In this document: piece by piece, positions 52,350 through 62,188 of the stretch | Numbering within the stretch: position 1 is the stretch's first letter | Layout of the letters: each line of letters begins with the position of its first letter | Origin: Chryseobacterium sp. POL2 | GTDB lineage: Bacteria; Bacteroidota; Bacteroidia; Flavobacteriales; Weeksellaceae | NCBI RefSeq assembly: GCF_011058315.1 | Contig: NZ_CP049298.1 | Span: 1,612,001 to 1,676,000 of the forward strand | Direction of reading: 5' to 3' | Length of the DNA: 64,000 bases | The notes under the pieces: model-generated | Told to the model about the DNA's origin: nothing | The model's database searches: none | The model's input: the letters and a program-made list of their open reading frames with translations, nothing else | Made by a program: the position numbers and the translations under genes

Positions 52350-54269
52350 TTATCCTAATTCCTTCTCAAACATATACATCAATTTATCTTTTTCATTCAG
52401 TTCTACACTTCTGCTTACCTTTTTATTGGTGATTTGATAGCCCGAAAATCGAGTAACAAAAATGCCCAAGCCTTGAGTGTAGGAGCTGACTTCTGCTGAG
52501 TATTCTTTACTAGTATCTAAAGGAATTTCACCCAAAATAGTAGTCCAATCACCATCTGAAGTAATAGTAGATATTTCGCCTTGCATCTTGTTGATGTCTG
52601 TAATAGCCCTAGCATTCACAGCTATTGGAATTTGCAATTTAAAATCTAAGATTGGCTCCAACAACTCAACATCAGCTTGTTGTAAAGCCAATCGAAAAAC
52701 ATAGGGAGCTAAACTTCTAAAGTCGGCAGGTGTGCTCACTGGACTATAATAGATTCCGTGAGAAAAAGTGACTTTAAGGTCGGTTACTTCCCAGCCATAC
52801 AAACCCGATTCACAGGCTTTCTTGACTCCATCGAATACTGCATTCTGAAAAGATTGATTCAAGTAGCCCAATGAAATATCGCTCTCTATCGTAAGTCCCG
52901 CACCGATTGGCAAAGGTTCTATAATCAAGCCAATAGATGCCCAATAAGGATTAGGTGGCACTTCGATATGAATGGTGTATTCCGATTTCGTTTTCAGACG
53001 TTCCTTATAAATCGTTTTCACCTCTTCAAAGTAAGCATCTACCGAAAATCGCTCCTCCAACAAAGTCAAAATAACTTCCCGTTGAGTTGCTCCATAAAGA
53101 GAAACTTCTAGCTCATTATTATCAGCATTGATACCAAACGTTAAAGATGGATCTTCTACCGATAATACATTCATAGCAGAAATTAATTTACTCCTATCCT
53201 CTACTTTGGCAGGATGTATAGATGATTTGAGAGCAGGACTAGGAATATTCAATTTATCAAATAAACTTGGCATTGTTCCTAAATAATCACCTACCATCAG
53301 ACTTTCGGCATGGTCTAAAATTGCAATATCGTTTGTAGAAACTTCATCTACATCTATTTCGTTTCCAGCGTAAAAGGTCTTTAAACTTCTTATTTTCAGA
53401 TTCTCATCTGAGCCATTGAGGTTGTATGATTTTCTTGTTCTAAGGCTTCCCCCTATAATCTTTAGATAGGCTCGTTTCTGTTCCTTCTTATTATGCTCAA
53501 TTTTATAGACATAGGCAGATAAATCGTTCTCTTGAGGTAGAGATGTTTCAATAAAAGTAGTGATTGAGTTTAGCAAATCTTCGATACCAATGCCATACAT
53601 TGCTGAGCCATGGTAGATAGGATGTAGTTTAGCGAATTGAACAAGATGAATCATTGAACTCCAATAGTCTGAATTTGAGAGTTGCGTATCGCTTAAGTAT
53701 TTTTCAAGCAAAGAATCATCTTTCTCCAAAATTGTTTCTCTGTCCTTTTCTGATATGTTGTGTATTGTACAGCTAGAAGTTAAAATCTTGCCATCAACGG
53801 ATTGCATAAGAAGAATATCTTTTGAAAGGCTATTTTGTATTTCGAAATAAAGCTGATTTAGATTTACTCCCTCTCTATCTATTTTGTTGATAAATAGAAT
53901 GGCTGGAATTTCTAGTTGTTGCAAGACATTGAACAACAATCTCGTTTGAGCTTGAATACCCTCTTTAGCAGACACCACAAGAATAGCACCATCTAGCATT
54001 CTAAAAGTGCGTTCCACTTCTGCTAGAAAGTCCATGTGTCCAGGAGTGTCGATAATATTAATCTTTGTATCGTTCCATTGAATAGACGTTGTAGAAGCTC
54101 TAACGGTGATACCTCTTCGTTTTTCAATATCCATCGAATCGGTTGTGGTATTACCTTTGTCCACACTTCCACGTACCTCAGTTGCTCCACTAGCAAATAG
54201 CAAGTTCTCAGTAATGGAGGTTTTTCCTGCATCAATATGTGCAAGAATACCTATATTTATAGTTTTCAT
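52350..54269 (-). CDS. Tetracycline ribosomal protection protein, Tet(Q)/Tet(36)-like
   Basis: 639 residues, a GTPase of the EF-G-like Tet(M/Q) group. G1 [10 protein letters not shown]2 [23 protein letters not shown]3 DTPGHMDF and G4 NKIDREGV are intact, and [25 protein letters not shown] is the domain IV signature. It removes tetracycline from the ribosomal A-site. The start resembles Tet(Q) strongly (e.g. [17 protein letters not shown] against GATEKCGCVDNGDTITD); overall it looks diverged, so I compare it to Tet(Q)/Tet(36) and leave the exact class to alignment. Confidence 0.9.
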   Translation of the reverse strand: MKTINIGILAHIDAGKTSITENLLFASGATEVRGSVDKGNTTTDSMDIEKRRGITVRASTTSIQWNDTKINIIDTPGHMDFLAEVERTFRMLDGAILVVSAKEGIQAQTRLLFNVLQQLEIPAILFINKIDREGVNLNQLYFEIQNSLSKDILLMQSVDGKILTSSCTIHNISEKDRETILEKDDSLLEKYLSDTQLSNSDYWSSMIHLVQFAKLHPIYHGSAMYGIGIEDLLNSITTFIETSLPQENDLSAYVYKIEHNKKEQKRAYLKIIGGSLRTRKSYNLNGSDENLKIRSLKTFYAGNEIDVDEVSTNDIAILDHAESLMVGDYLGTMPSLFDKLNIPSPALKSSIHPAKVEDRSKLISAMNVLSVEDPSLTFGINADNNELEVSLYGATQREVILTLLEERFSVDAYFEEVKTIYKERLKTKSEYTIHIEVPPNPYWASIGLIIEPLPIGAGLTIESDISLGYLNQSFQNAVFDGVKKACESGLYGWEVTDLKVTFSHGIYYSPVSTPADFRSLAPYVFRLALQQADVELLEPILDFKLQIPIAVNARAITDINKMQGEISTITSDGDWTTILGEIPLDTSKEYSAEVSSYTQGLGIFVTRFSGYQITNKKVSRSVELNEKDKLMYMFEKELG

Positions 54270-54383
54270 TTGATTTTGTAAATAATATAGCGGATGCTTT
54301 GTAGAAATGCATCACATAAAAAATACATCCTTGATGGTAGAATGTACCACAAGAACTTGAATTCGTATTTCTAATTATATTAT

Positions 54384-54395
54384 TTACTGCCGCAT
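54384..54395 (-). CDS. Three-codon leader ORF upstream of the tet gene
   Basis: ATGCGGCAGTAA encodes Met-Arg-Gln-stop on the minus strand, about at the predicted transcription start and 115 nt before the tet ATG. Tet(Q) of Bacteroides is controlled translationally through a very short leader peptide in its mRNA; a similar leader would explain this ORF. It is too short to call by itself, so the context carries the claim. Confidence 0.45.
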   Translation of the reverse strand: MRQ

Positions 54396-54402
54396 AGTGT
54401 GA

Positions 54403-54431
54403 CAAAGGTAGAAAATAAATTTTAAAATCAA
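54403..54431 (-). promoter_or_regulatory. Promoter of the tet gene: TTG-N18-TACCTTTG
   Basis: Minus-strand TACCTTTG (plus 54403-54410) fits the -7 consensus and TTG (plus 54429-54431) lies 18 nt upstream. The IS3-family element begins within two bases upstream of that TTG, so the insertion point abuts the -33 element. Confidence 0.6.
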
Positions 54432-54521
54432 CTGTATTAGCCCGTAATAACCGAGCACATTAATTGTATTTAATCTTTTTTATTACTTTTGTATCGGACA
54501 AGCTGATCCGATGGTGATATA

Positions 54522-55571
54522 TTATACCGAAGGATTTATTGAAGGGGTGTTACTGTAAGTAATTGCCCCTTTTATCATTGACTGAAGAGCTATTTCATTT
54601 CTTCGTGGCATTGAGCCACTTGAAATGAGGACAAGCTGAACCTCAGGATCCTTATTGCCCGATGGTATGTCATCATTTTCTTTTCGCTGGCTTTCGGCGT
54701 ACTTTTCCCTGTATTCTACAGGAGAACAGTATTCCAGTCTATGAAATATCCAATCCGTGTTGTAGTCATTAATAAATTGATTAATACTGTTATAAGCTTC
54801 CTCAAAGGAAGAAAATGTTTCTGTTTGCAACACCTGTTCTTCCAGGGTGCGGTGAAACCGCTCTATTATCCCGTTGCATTGCGGTGACCGTACAAACGCT
54901 TTGGACACCTCCAATCCCAGGAATTTCATTTCATTCATAAAATCAGCAGAGTCATACTGCGAGCCATGGTCGCTTCTTAATTGCAACTTCATTCCTTTAC
55001 ACACATCCTTACCTACCGAACCGAAAGTCTTCCGTACAGCGGCCCTAACAGGCTCCATGGCGGCAAACCGGTTGCCTTTCCTTGCAATATGCCATGAGAT
55101 AATCTCATCGTTAAAGTGATCGATCACACCAAAGAACCAATGCCAACCTGACCCATCAATCCAAAACCTCTTCCCGTCAGTGGCCCACATTACATTGGGT
55201 GCATCCGTGATTATAGTACCATCATGTTCGCGCTTATTCGTCTTCCCGGGCCTTCTGTAGGGGCTCAGCAGGTTGTTTTCCCGCATGATGCGGTTCACAC
55301 GTGCCTTGCCGGCTACCAGAGCGTTTATCTTCCTTTTACCCATGCGCTTCTTCACTTTCAGATAACCTTCAGCGTTGAATGTACTCTTCTTAATTTCTTC
55401 CTTAATCTCCTGTAAAACCTCTTCATCGCTATGCTTGGGTTTTCTGCCCCGTTTCCCTGTTTTGGGAGTAGGGTTTTCATACCAGGTGCTGCTGCTGTAG
55501 CCGACTACCTTGAATATCAAACGCTTCGGATATGGTTTCCCGGTTAATGGATAATGTTCCTCTATCAGCAT
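54522..55571 (-). CDS. IS3-family transposase OrfB
   Basis: 349 residues. An HTH_21-like N-terminal segment (KINALVAGKARVNRIMRENNLLSPYRRP) is followed by the rve core with DDE at MWATDGKRFWIDG, LRSDHGSQYDSADF and NGIIERFHRTLEE. It can be expressed alone or as an OrfAB fusion by a -1 slip on the A9 run in the orfA end (see orfA). It looks intact. Confidence 0.9.
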   Translation of the reverse strand: MLIEEHYPLTGKPYPKRLIFKVVGYSSSTWYENPTPKTGKRGRKPKHSDEEVLQEIKEEIKKSTFNAEGYLKVKKRMGKRKINALVAGKARVNRIMRENNLLSPYRRPGKTNKREHDGTIITDAPNVMWATDGKRFWIDGSGWHWFFGVIDHFNDEIISWHIARKGNRFAAMEPVRAAVRKTFGSVGKDVCKGMKLQLRSDHGSQYDSADFMNEMKFLGLEVSKAFVRSPQCNGIIERFHRTLEEQVLQTETFSSFEEAYNSINQFINDYNTDWIFHRLEYCSPVEYREKYAESQRKENDDIPSGNKDPEVQLVLISSGSMPRRNEIALQSMIKGAITYSNTPSINPSV

Positions 55572-55576
55572 GGAGA

Positions 55577-55858
55577 TTATTTCCTTTTTAGTTTTGCTGC
55601 CAATTCGTTCTTTTTTTTTGTGAGTTCGAGCTCCATCTGCAGTTGCCCGATCTTACGCTCGGCAGCACCCAGCCTCGAATCGTCGGGTTTACGTTTGAAC
55701 CCGTCGGTACCACTCTCGATAAATTGATCCCGCCAAAGGTTGATATCAGCCAGAGTAACTCCGTATTCACGGCTAAGCAGCTCCGGATCCTCTCCACGCA
55801 ACAAGGATAAAACTAATTCAGCCTTGATTTTCGATGTAAAATTTTTCCTCTTTTCCAT
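55577..55858 (-). CDS. IS3-family transposase OrfA with frameshift signal
   Basis: 93 residues with an HTH (TSKIKAELVLSLLRGEDPELLSREYGVTLADINLW) and a coiled tail (GQLQMELELTKKKNELAAKLKRK). The minus strand has a run of nine A before GAACG (plus T9 at 55611-55619). Reading -1 after the slip A-AAA-AAG continues GAA CGA ATT GGC AGC AAA ACT AAA AAG in the OrfB frame through to its ATG, so an IS3-type programmed frameshift fusing OrfA and OrfB is possible. Confidence 0.85.
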   Translation of the reverse strand: MEKRKNFTSKIKAELVLSLLRGEDPELLSREYGVTLADINLWRDQFIESGTDGFKRKPDDSRLGAAERKIGQLQMELELTKKKNELAAKLKRK

Positions 55859-56031
55859 AGCAGTTGTAAAAATAACTTTTATTTTTTACTGCTCGGTTTA
55901 TTTGAGGGCTAATATATAGTGCAAATATAATAGGTAAAATATTTAGAATCAACTTGAAGTAAAAAAATAATCTGATTCTCCGCAAACACACCTAATATTT
56001 TTAGTATATTAGCGCTCAAAAAGCAGGGATT

Positions 56032-57480
56032 ATGAACATATTCAGTTTTACGGCTCATTTCGGTTCGGAGGAAGATTGTCGTTTGCATTTCAAGGAGCAG
56101 CGTGATAAGGAAGGGGTTGTCTGCAAGCGATGCGGGGGCACTTCCCATTATTGGTTACAGGGTAAATGGAGTTATGAATGCAAAGGTTGCCGTTTCCGCA
56201 CCTCGTTGCGCAGCGGTACGAACATGGAGAGCTCCAAGCTGCCGTTTCTGGTGTGGTACAAAACGATGTTCCTGATGAGTTGCACAAAAAAGGGATTCTC
56301 CACCAACGAACTCCAGAAGCAATTAGGATTGAAGCGTTACGAACCGGTATGGGCGATGGTACACAAACTCCGCAGGGCGATGGGCAACCGGGATGCAAGG
56401 TATACACTGGAAGGGATGATAGAACTGGATGAGGGTTACTTTTCGGTGGCCAGTAAGGAAATCGAGCGAGGCAAGGGTACACGTGGCCGGGGAGCCGAGG
56501 GAAAGCAGAACGTTGCGGTGATGGCCGAAAGCACCCCGTTGGAAGATATCGAAACGGGCAAAAAGGAGAAGCATGTGCGTTATTTCAAGGCCAGGGTACT
56601 GGATAGCCATCAAAGTGAAGGAACCAACGGGTTGTCGGTTGCTGCACCATTGATCATCAACTATATTGATAGCGCAATGATGTTGGCTGATTTTAAAAAA
56701 GCACGCGACTTGAAACCAGATGCGATCATTTGTACCATGCATTGGGGAACTGAATACCAAAGCTTGCCCAACAGTTATCAGAAAAAATGGGAAAAGTTTT
56801 GTTATGACCAAGGCGCAGATATGGTCATAGGTGGTCATCCTCATGTTTTACAGCCTGTTGAATTGAAAGAAGTTAACGGGAAACAGCGGCTAACAGCTTG
56901 GTCACTGGGTAATTTCGTGTCCAATCAGCGGGATCGTTACAAGGATGGCGGTATGATTTTGCGGGCTGATTTGGTAAAAAGTAGCGAGGCAGTCAACATT
57001 GAACACGTGACACATACCTTCACTTGGGTTTATCCGCGTCAAGAAGCTGCAGTGAAACCATTTTATATTCTACCGGAGTTTGATTATGGCATCCATCGTC
57101 CGGATTTTTTCACCCCTGAGGTACAAACCAAAAGCAACTTGTTTTACACCGATTCAAGAGCACTTTTTCAAAGTCATTCGAAAGGATCTGTTGAATATAA
57201 GGTAGATGCTGATTCCACGGTTGTGACTCATTACAAATTGCTTTTGTCAGGGTATTATGCCCAAGAGTATTCAGAAGGGATACTTCGCAATCCAATTAAT
57301 TTCTCAAAAAAATTCACCCCAACGATCCACAAGGTGGTGGCTCCGGATGGAACCTATCATTGGGTAATTGGTTATTTTCTCACGGAAGAAGAGGCCAGGG
57401 GAACACAGGTTCACGATGCAGTAATTCCAAATCCCCGCATGGTGTTCATTTCACCTACAATTTACAAAGTACTTCCATGA
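56032..57480 (+). pseudogene. In-frame chimera: IS1595-type transposase N-terminus joined to CapA-like C-terminus
   Basis: Codons 1-201 are an IS1595-type transposase: zinc ribbon VCKRCGGTSHYWL..YECKGC, then the start of the DDE domain GMIELDEGYF. From about residue 200 (GTNGLSVAAPLIINYID) the sequence is that of a CapA/PgsA metallophosphatase-like protein: MHWGTEYQSLP, GADMVIGGHPHVLQPVE, WSLGNFVSNQRD. The fusion point is near 56635, in frame. The transposase lacks its C-terminal half and the CapA protein its N-terminal half, so neither part should work. It is followed by dihydrofolate reductase. Confidence 0.8.
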
Positions 57481-57980
57481 AAGTAGCATTGATTGTTGCT
57501 GTTGATCAGCAATTCGGTATTGGAAAGAACAATGATTTGATGTGGCATTTGCCTGCAGATATGAAATTTTTCAAAGAAACAACCACGGGACATATTGTGG
57601 TTACAGGTAGAAAAAACTACGATTCCATTCCGGAACGTTTTCGGCCGTTGCCCAACCGCGAGAATGCGGTCTTAACACGCAATACCGAATATCATGCTCC
57701 TGGAGCAGTTGTTTTTTCTTCCTTGGAATCCTGTTTGGATCATTATAAAAATGAAGTGGAACGAACCGTTTTCATAATTGGAGGCGGACAAATTTACCGA
57801 GAAGCTTTAGCGCTTGATTGTGTTCAAGAGATGTTTATTACCCATGTGCAGGGCGAATTTGGTGCAGATACCTTCTTCCCGAAATTCGAAGCTGTCGCTT
57901 GGAATGTTGAAACGGTAGCAACCCAAGCAGTGGATGAGAAAAATGCCTATGCGTTTGAAGTGAAAAGGTATTGGAGGTAA
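57477..57980 (+). CDS. folA: Dihydrofolate reductase, island-borne copy
   Basis: The ATG at 57477 overlaps the stop of the preceding chimera (ATGA). 167 residues: ALIVAVDQQFGIGKNNDLMWHLPADMKFFKETTTGHIVVTGRKNYDSIP, the substrate Asp/Glu-type acid of DHFR in WHLPADMKFFK, and IIGGGQIYREAL for NADPH. It reduces dihydrofolate. Lying in a resistance island with no folate partner, it could give trimethoprim resistance, but a chromosome-derived ordinary copy cannot be excluded. Confidence 0.85.
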   Translation: MKVALIVAVDQQFGIGKNNDLMWHLPADMKFFKETTTGHIVVTGRKNYDSIPERFRPLPNRENAVLTRNTEYHAPGAVVFSSLESCLDHYKNEVERTVFIIGGGQIYREALALDCVQEMFITHVQGEFGADTFFPKFEAVAWNVETVATQAVDEKNAYAFEVKRYWR

Positions 57981-58153
57981 CGTGATTACTTGATGAGAAA
58001 TAAGAAATCATTGTCTACCTACTTTCGTTATATTTGATCAAATAAAGAAACAAACCTGCACAAAAACATCAAGTATTATGCTGTTTTGTACAGAAAAGCC
58101 GTATCAATAAATAAGTTATGTGTAATTTTAGCCGCAAACGCAGTTAAAACAAA

Positions 58154-58176
58154 AAGGCTCCGAATTTCGGAACCTT
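58154..58176 (-). terminator. Rho-independent terminator of catB
   Basis: AAGGCTCCGAA/TTCGGAACCTT is an inverted repeat 8 nt past the catB stop with A5 on the plus strand giving U on the transcript. Confidence 0.8.
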
Positions 58177-58183
58177 CTTTTTA

Positions 58184-58813
58184 TCATTTCATTTTTCTAA
58201 AAAACTTGTACAACAAATCGATTTTATTTGAACAAAGAATTGGCATTGCTTCAAAAAGGGTTTCTTCATCCCATTCCCACCATTTCATTTCCTGCAATTT
58301 TTGGATGTCATCATCACTAAATCTCTTTTTTATCAATTTGGCTGGATTTCCCCCTACAATTGAATAAGGTTCAACATCTTTTGTAACCAAAGCACGACTG
58401 CCAATAACAGCTCCATCTCCTATCTGAACTCCTGGCATTATCATAGCTTCACTACCAATCCAAACATCATTCCCAACAACTGTATCTCCTGCTTTTTGAA
58501 ATCCATCTTGGCTTTTACTGAAAACATCAAATTCAGACATATAAAAAAATGGAAAACTGGAAATCCAATCATATTTATGACCTTGATTACCTGCCATTAT
58601 GAAACTTGCACCGCTCCCTATTGAACAATAAGAACCGATAATTAGTTTATCGACATCATTCCTGTCCGGAAACAGATAACGAGCACAATCGTCAAATGAA
58701 TGACCGTGATAATAACCAGAATAATAAGAATATTTACCCGAAATTATATTGGGATTAGTTATGTGGTCTTTGATTATTTTTCCTTTAAAAGGACTTTCGA
58801 AGTAATTTTTCAT
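58184..58813 (-). CDS. catB: Type B chloramphenicol acetyltransferase (CatB)
   Basis: 209 residues of the hexapeptide-repeat xenobiotic acetyltransferase family. [63 protein letters not shown], and [47 protein letters not shown] closely match the integron-borne CatB proteins. It acetylates chloramphenicol. Its promoter and an attC-like repeat lie upstream and a terminator follows. CatB genes are often integron cassettes, which fits the repeats. Confidence 0.93.
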   Translation of the reverse strand: MKNYFESPFKGKIIKDHITNPNIISGKYSYYSGYYHGHSFDDCARYLFPDRNDVDKLIIGSYCSIGSGASFIMAGNQGHKYDWISSFPFFYMSEFDVFSKSQDGFQKAGDTVVGNDVWIGSEAMIMPGVQIGDGAVIGSRALVTKDVEPYSIVGGNPAKLIKKRFSDDDIQKLQEMKWWEWDEETLFEAMPILCSNKIDLLYKFFRKMK

Positions 58814-58929
58814 TATTTAACATATTTAATTTACAATAAGAGACAATAAGGAAACGAAGAATAATACTAAACTATTCTCTTCCTATACGTTGCGTAAAGT
58901 AAATTTGCTAATCTGATAATTTCATCTGA

Positions 58930-58937
58930 CAAAGATA
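58930..58937 (-). promoter_or_regulatory. -7 box TATCTTTG for catB, next to repeat A
   Basis: On the minus strand TATCTTTG lies 11 bp from the end of palindromic repeat A, and the -33 region falls within the repeat terminus (GTTATGTG). The leader to catB is about 115 nt. An identical box stands in the same place next to repeat B. Confidence 0.65.
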
Positions 58938-58948
58938 CTAAAAAACTA

Positions 58949-59146
58949 CACATAACATCGCATTGGCAAAATGGCGGGTTAAGTTCAAAATTCAACTTTT
59001 GTGCTTTTTATTCCGCCGAATGTGTCCCACATTCAGCTTTTTTTTAATAATTTAGCTTCTGTGGAAACACATCGGCTACGTCACTGCTAAATTGAACTTT
59101 CGGTTCAATTTATCCGCCACTTCGCCAATGCGTTTCCCGTTATGTG
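58949..59146. repeat. attC-like palindromic repeat A
   Basis: The 198-bp repeat has terminal arms CACATAAC and GTTATGTG, and inner arms GCATTGGC-N5-GGCGG and CCGCC-N5-GCCAATGC with AT-rich loops inside. The layout (core site, spacer, second arm, mismatch spacer, then the mirrored set) recalls integron attC sites. Core GTTATG fits the GTTRRRY class. It lies between catB and the erythromycin esterase gene. Repeat B is about 85 per cent alike by eye. Confidence 0.75.
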
Positions 59147-59208
59147 AAAGAATAAAACGGCACCTCCAAAAAAGAAAGTACCTTTTCGAAATCAAATTTA
59201 CATTATTC

Positions 59209-60435
59209 TCAATCCACTATTTCTGAAACAGTTGATTTTTCTATTAGGAAAATCCCATCAAAAGAATCTACTATTTCAGTTTTTAGATATATAGAATCAA
59301 AACGAATCTTACTACAATTTTTTAATTCCTTACTTTTATTGATTATTAAACAGCATTCTTTTCCTGATAATTCCTGCATAAAAAATTCAACAGAATCCGA
59401 CTCTGGAGAATCAAGTGGAAATTTATCAACCCTAAAACCAAATTGATAATCATTATCAGGATACAATGCGGCAGTTTCTCCACGTAGATTAGTTATTGCA
59501 AATGCTTTGTATTTTTCTCCAAAAGTCATCGAAAGTCTTTGCCCCATTGGATAACAACTAATAAATCCGTCAAAATCCACCGGAGTTTTTTGAATGTGAG
59601 CATTGTGGGCAACTAAAATAATCTTTTTACCAAGTGAATTTTTCAAAAACCAATCAATACTTTCTGCCATATACTGGTCTTTTGCTCCCATATCTCCCTC
59701 AATTCCCTTTTCAGTAATGAAGCTTTCCATAGCATCAGCATTATAATTCATATAAATCAAGCCTTTAACTTGATGAAGTATCGATTGAAACTCTAAACTT
59801 TCCAGTTTTGGTTGAAGAGTGACCAAACGAATGTAAACTTTTAATAGCAATGCTTTTAATTCATTATGTTCAGCTTCATCAAAAAGCGATAAATTTAACG
59901 CAAGCTGAGAAGTCGAATAGAAATCAAATTTCTCAGCAAGATTTAAAATCTTCTGTAAGACATCAGAAGAAACGATTGAAAGTCTTTGCAAATAATCAGA
60001 TACAATACGAAAGTTTGGAAAATAAGAACCTCCATTTTTAGGAATATCCACACCTAAAAAGGTAATTTGATTATTATTGTCTTGATTATACCGACGAAGC
60101 CATAGCAAAGTATCTTTAAACTCATTTGGATAATAAAAGTGTGACAGTAACTTATCCAAATCGTCGAATGGAATTTGTGATTTTATCCACTTATCAACTT
60201 CTAATCCTTCAGAAAAACCAAACTCAAATGCCAAGGTGTCAAAATCACATTCAGTTACTAAAAACTCAATAACTTGATGCCTGAATGTAAAAAACTCTTT
60301 TATGAAATGTGCGTTTTCGCCTAAACCAACAATTGTAGAAGAATCAAAATATTCTCGAAATCGAAAAAGACTTTGTTTTATGGATGTATTATTTTCCGAA
60401 TTAAACGGAAAAGTTAAGGGTTTTATATTTTTCAT
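59209..60435 (-). CDS. Erythromycin esterase family enzyme (Ere)
   Basis: 408 residues. GLGENAHFIKEFFTFRHQVIEFLVTE has the His and Glu of the Ere active site, and CDFDTLAFEFGFSEG, FLGVDIPKNGG and ILVAHNAHIQKT follow. The family hydrolyses the lactone of 14-membered macrolides. It belongs to the Ere(A/B/C/D) group; it resembles the Ere(D) lineage of Riemerella, which I cannot confirm without alignment. It is flanked by the attC-like repeats A (3') and B (5'). Confidence 0.88.
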   Translation of the reverse strand: MKNIKPLTFPFNSENNTSIKQSLFRFREYFDSSTIVGLGENAHFIKEFFTFRHQVIEFLVTECDFDTLAFEFGFSEGLEVDKWIKSQIPFDDLDKLLSHFYYPNEFKDTLLWLRRYNQDNNNQITFLGVDIPKNGGSYFPNFRIVSDYLQRLSIVSSDVLQKILNLAEKFDFYSTSQLALNLSLFDEAEHNELKALLLKVYIRLVTLQPKLESLEFQSILHQVKGLIYMNYNADAMESFITEKGIEGDMGAKDQYMAESIDWFLKNSLGKKIILVAHNAHIQKTPVDFDGFISCYPMGQRLSMTFGEKYKAFAITNLRGETAALYPDNDYQFGFRVDKFPLDSPESDSVEFFMQELSGKECCLIINKSKELKNCSKIRFDSIYLKTEIVDSFDGIFLIEKSTVSEIVD

Positions 60436-60565
60436 TATTACCTTATTTTAAATTAAAAATTAACGTACCAAATAGCAACCGTCTCAAAAAGACGATTTAA
60501 TAATTTACTTTAATTTTTAATTACCAAGGCTTGCTGAAATACATAAAATGTGAATTATTTGAATA

Positions 60566-60573
60566 CAAAGATA
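60566..60573 (-). promoter_or_regulatory. -7 box TATCTTTG for the ere gene, next to repeat B
   Basis: Minus-strand TATCTTTG is 14 bp from the end of repeat B, the same geometry as for catB and repeat A. The shared flank ACAAAGATACTAAAAA shows that the promoter and repeat travel together. Confidence 0.65.
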
Positions 60574-60586
60574 CTAAAAATTCCTT

Positions 60587-60780
60587 CACATAACATCGCA
60601 TTGGCAAAATGGCAGGTTAAGTGCTAAATTGAAAGTTTCTGCATTTTATTCCGCCGAATGTGTTCCACATTCGCTTTTTATTTGTAAGTTAGCTCTGTGG
60701 AAACACATCGGCTACGTTCTCGCTAAATTGAACTTTTTGTCCAATTTATCCGCCACTTCGCCAATGCGTTTCCCGTTATG
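60587..60780. repeat. attC-like palindromic repeat B
   Basis: The 194-bp copy has the same arms as repeat A: CACATAAC at one end, CGTTATG at the other, and GCATTGGC/GCCAATGC inside. It lies between ere (minus) and tet(X) (plus), ending 12 nt before the tet(X) ATG, so it probably supplies the tet(X) promoter region. The interior loop differs from A mainly by small gaps. Confidence 0.75.
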
Positions 60781-60792
60781 GGCCATTTTTGA

Positions 60793-61959
<1,167 letters not shown>

Positions 61960-61974
61960 AATGGAATAAAACGG

Positions 61975-62107
61975 CACATAACAAACAAATTGGCAATAGA
62001 GCCGGTGAAGTACTTCTATTGAACTTTTGTGCAATGTTGAAGATTAGTAATTCTATTCAACATTTGTGCTAAAAGTCGGCTCCATCGCCAATTTGCCAGC
62101 CGTTGGC
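61975..62107. repeat. attC-like palindromic repeat C, shorter and divergent
   Basis: From CACATAAC to GTTGGC, with arms AAATTGGC-N6-GCCG and CGGC-N6-GCCAATTT. The overall plan is the same as in A and B but the arms differ (AATTGG instead of CATTGG) and it is about 130 bp long. It follows tet(X) by 16 nt. The sequence AATAAAACGGCAC just before it also occurs next to repeat A (59151-59163). Confidence 0.65.
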
Positions 62108-62188
62108 GGCAAAGCTAACGGACGACCGTGCTAACATCAGCAGTCCGACAAAAATCCGTTTTGACTTTGTTGCCGTAACGGAACGGCA

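Larger units (their letters stand above)
54433..55916 (-). mobile_element. Second IS3-family insertion sequence
   Basis: Left end TGTATTAGCCCGTAATAACC and right end (reverse complement) TATTAGCCCTCAAATAAACC are imperfect inverted repeats of about 25 bp reaching CCGAGCA. Two ORFs lie on the minus strand. GC is higher than the surroundings. The ends are placed to within a few bases, and no clear target duplication was seen. Confidence 0.75.

Noticed and set aside
55588-55797. Additional ORF in the second IS
   Set aside because: It is an out-of-frame shadow of orfA, apart from the short stretch used by the frameshift.
56032-57480. Full-length novel two-domain enzyme
   Set aside because: Both halves are truncated members of separate families; an IS-made chimera is simpler.
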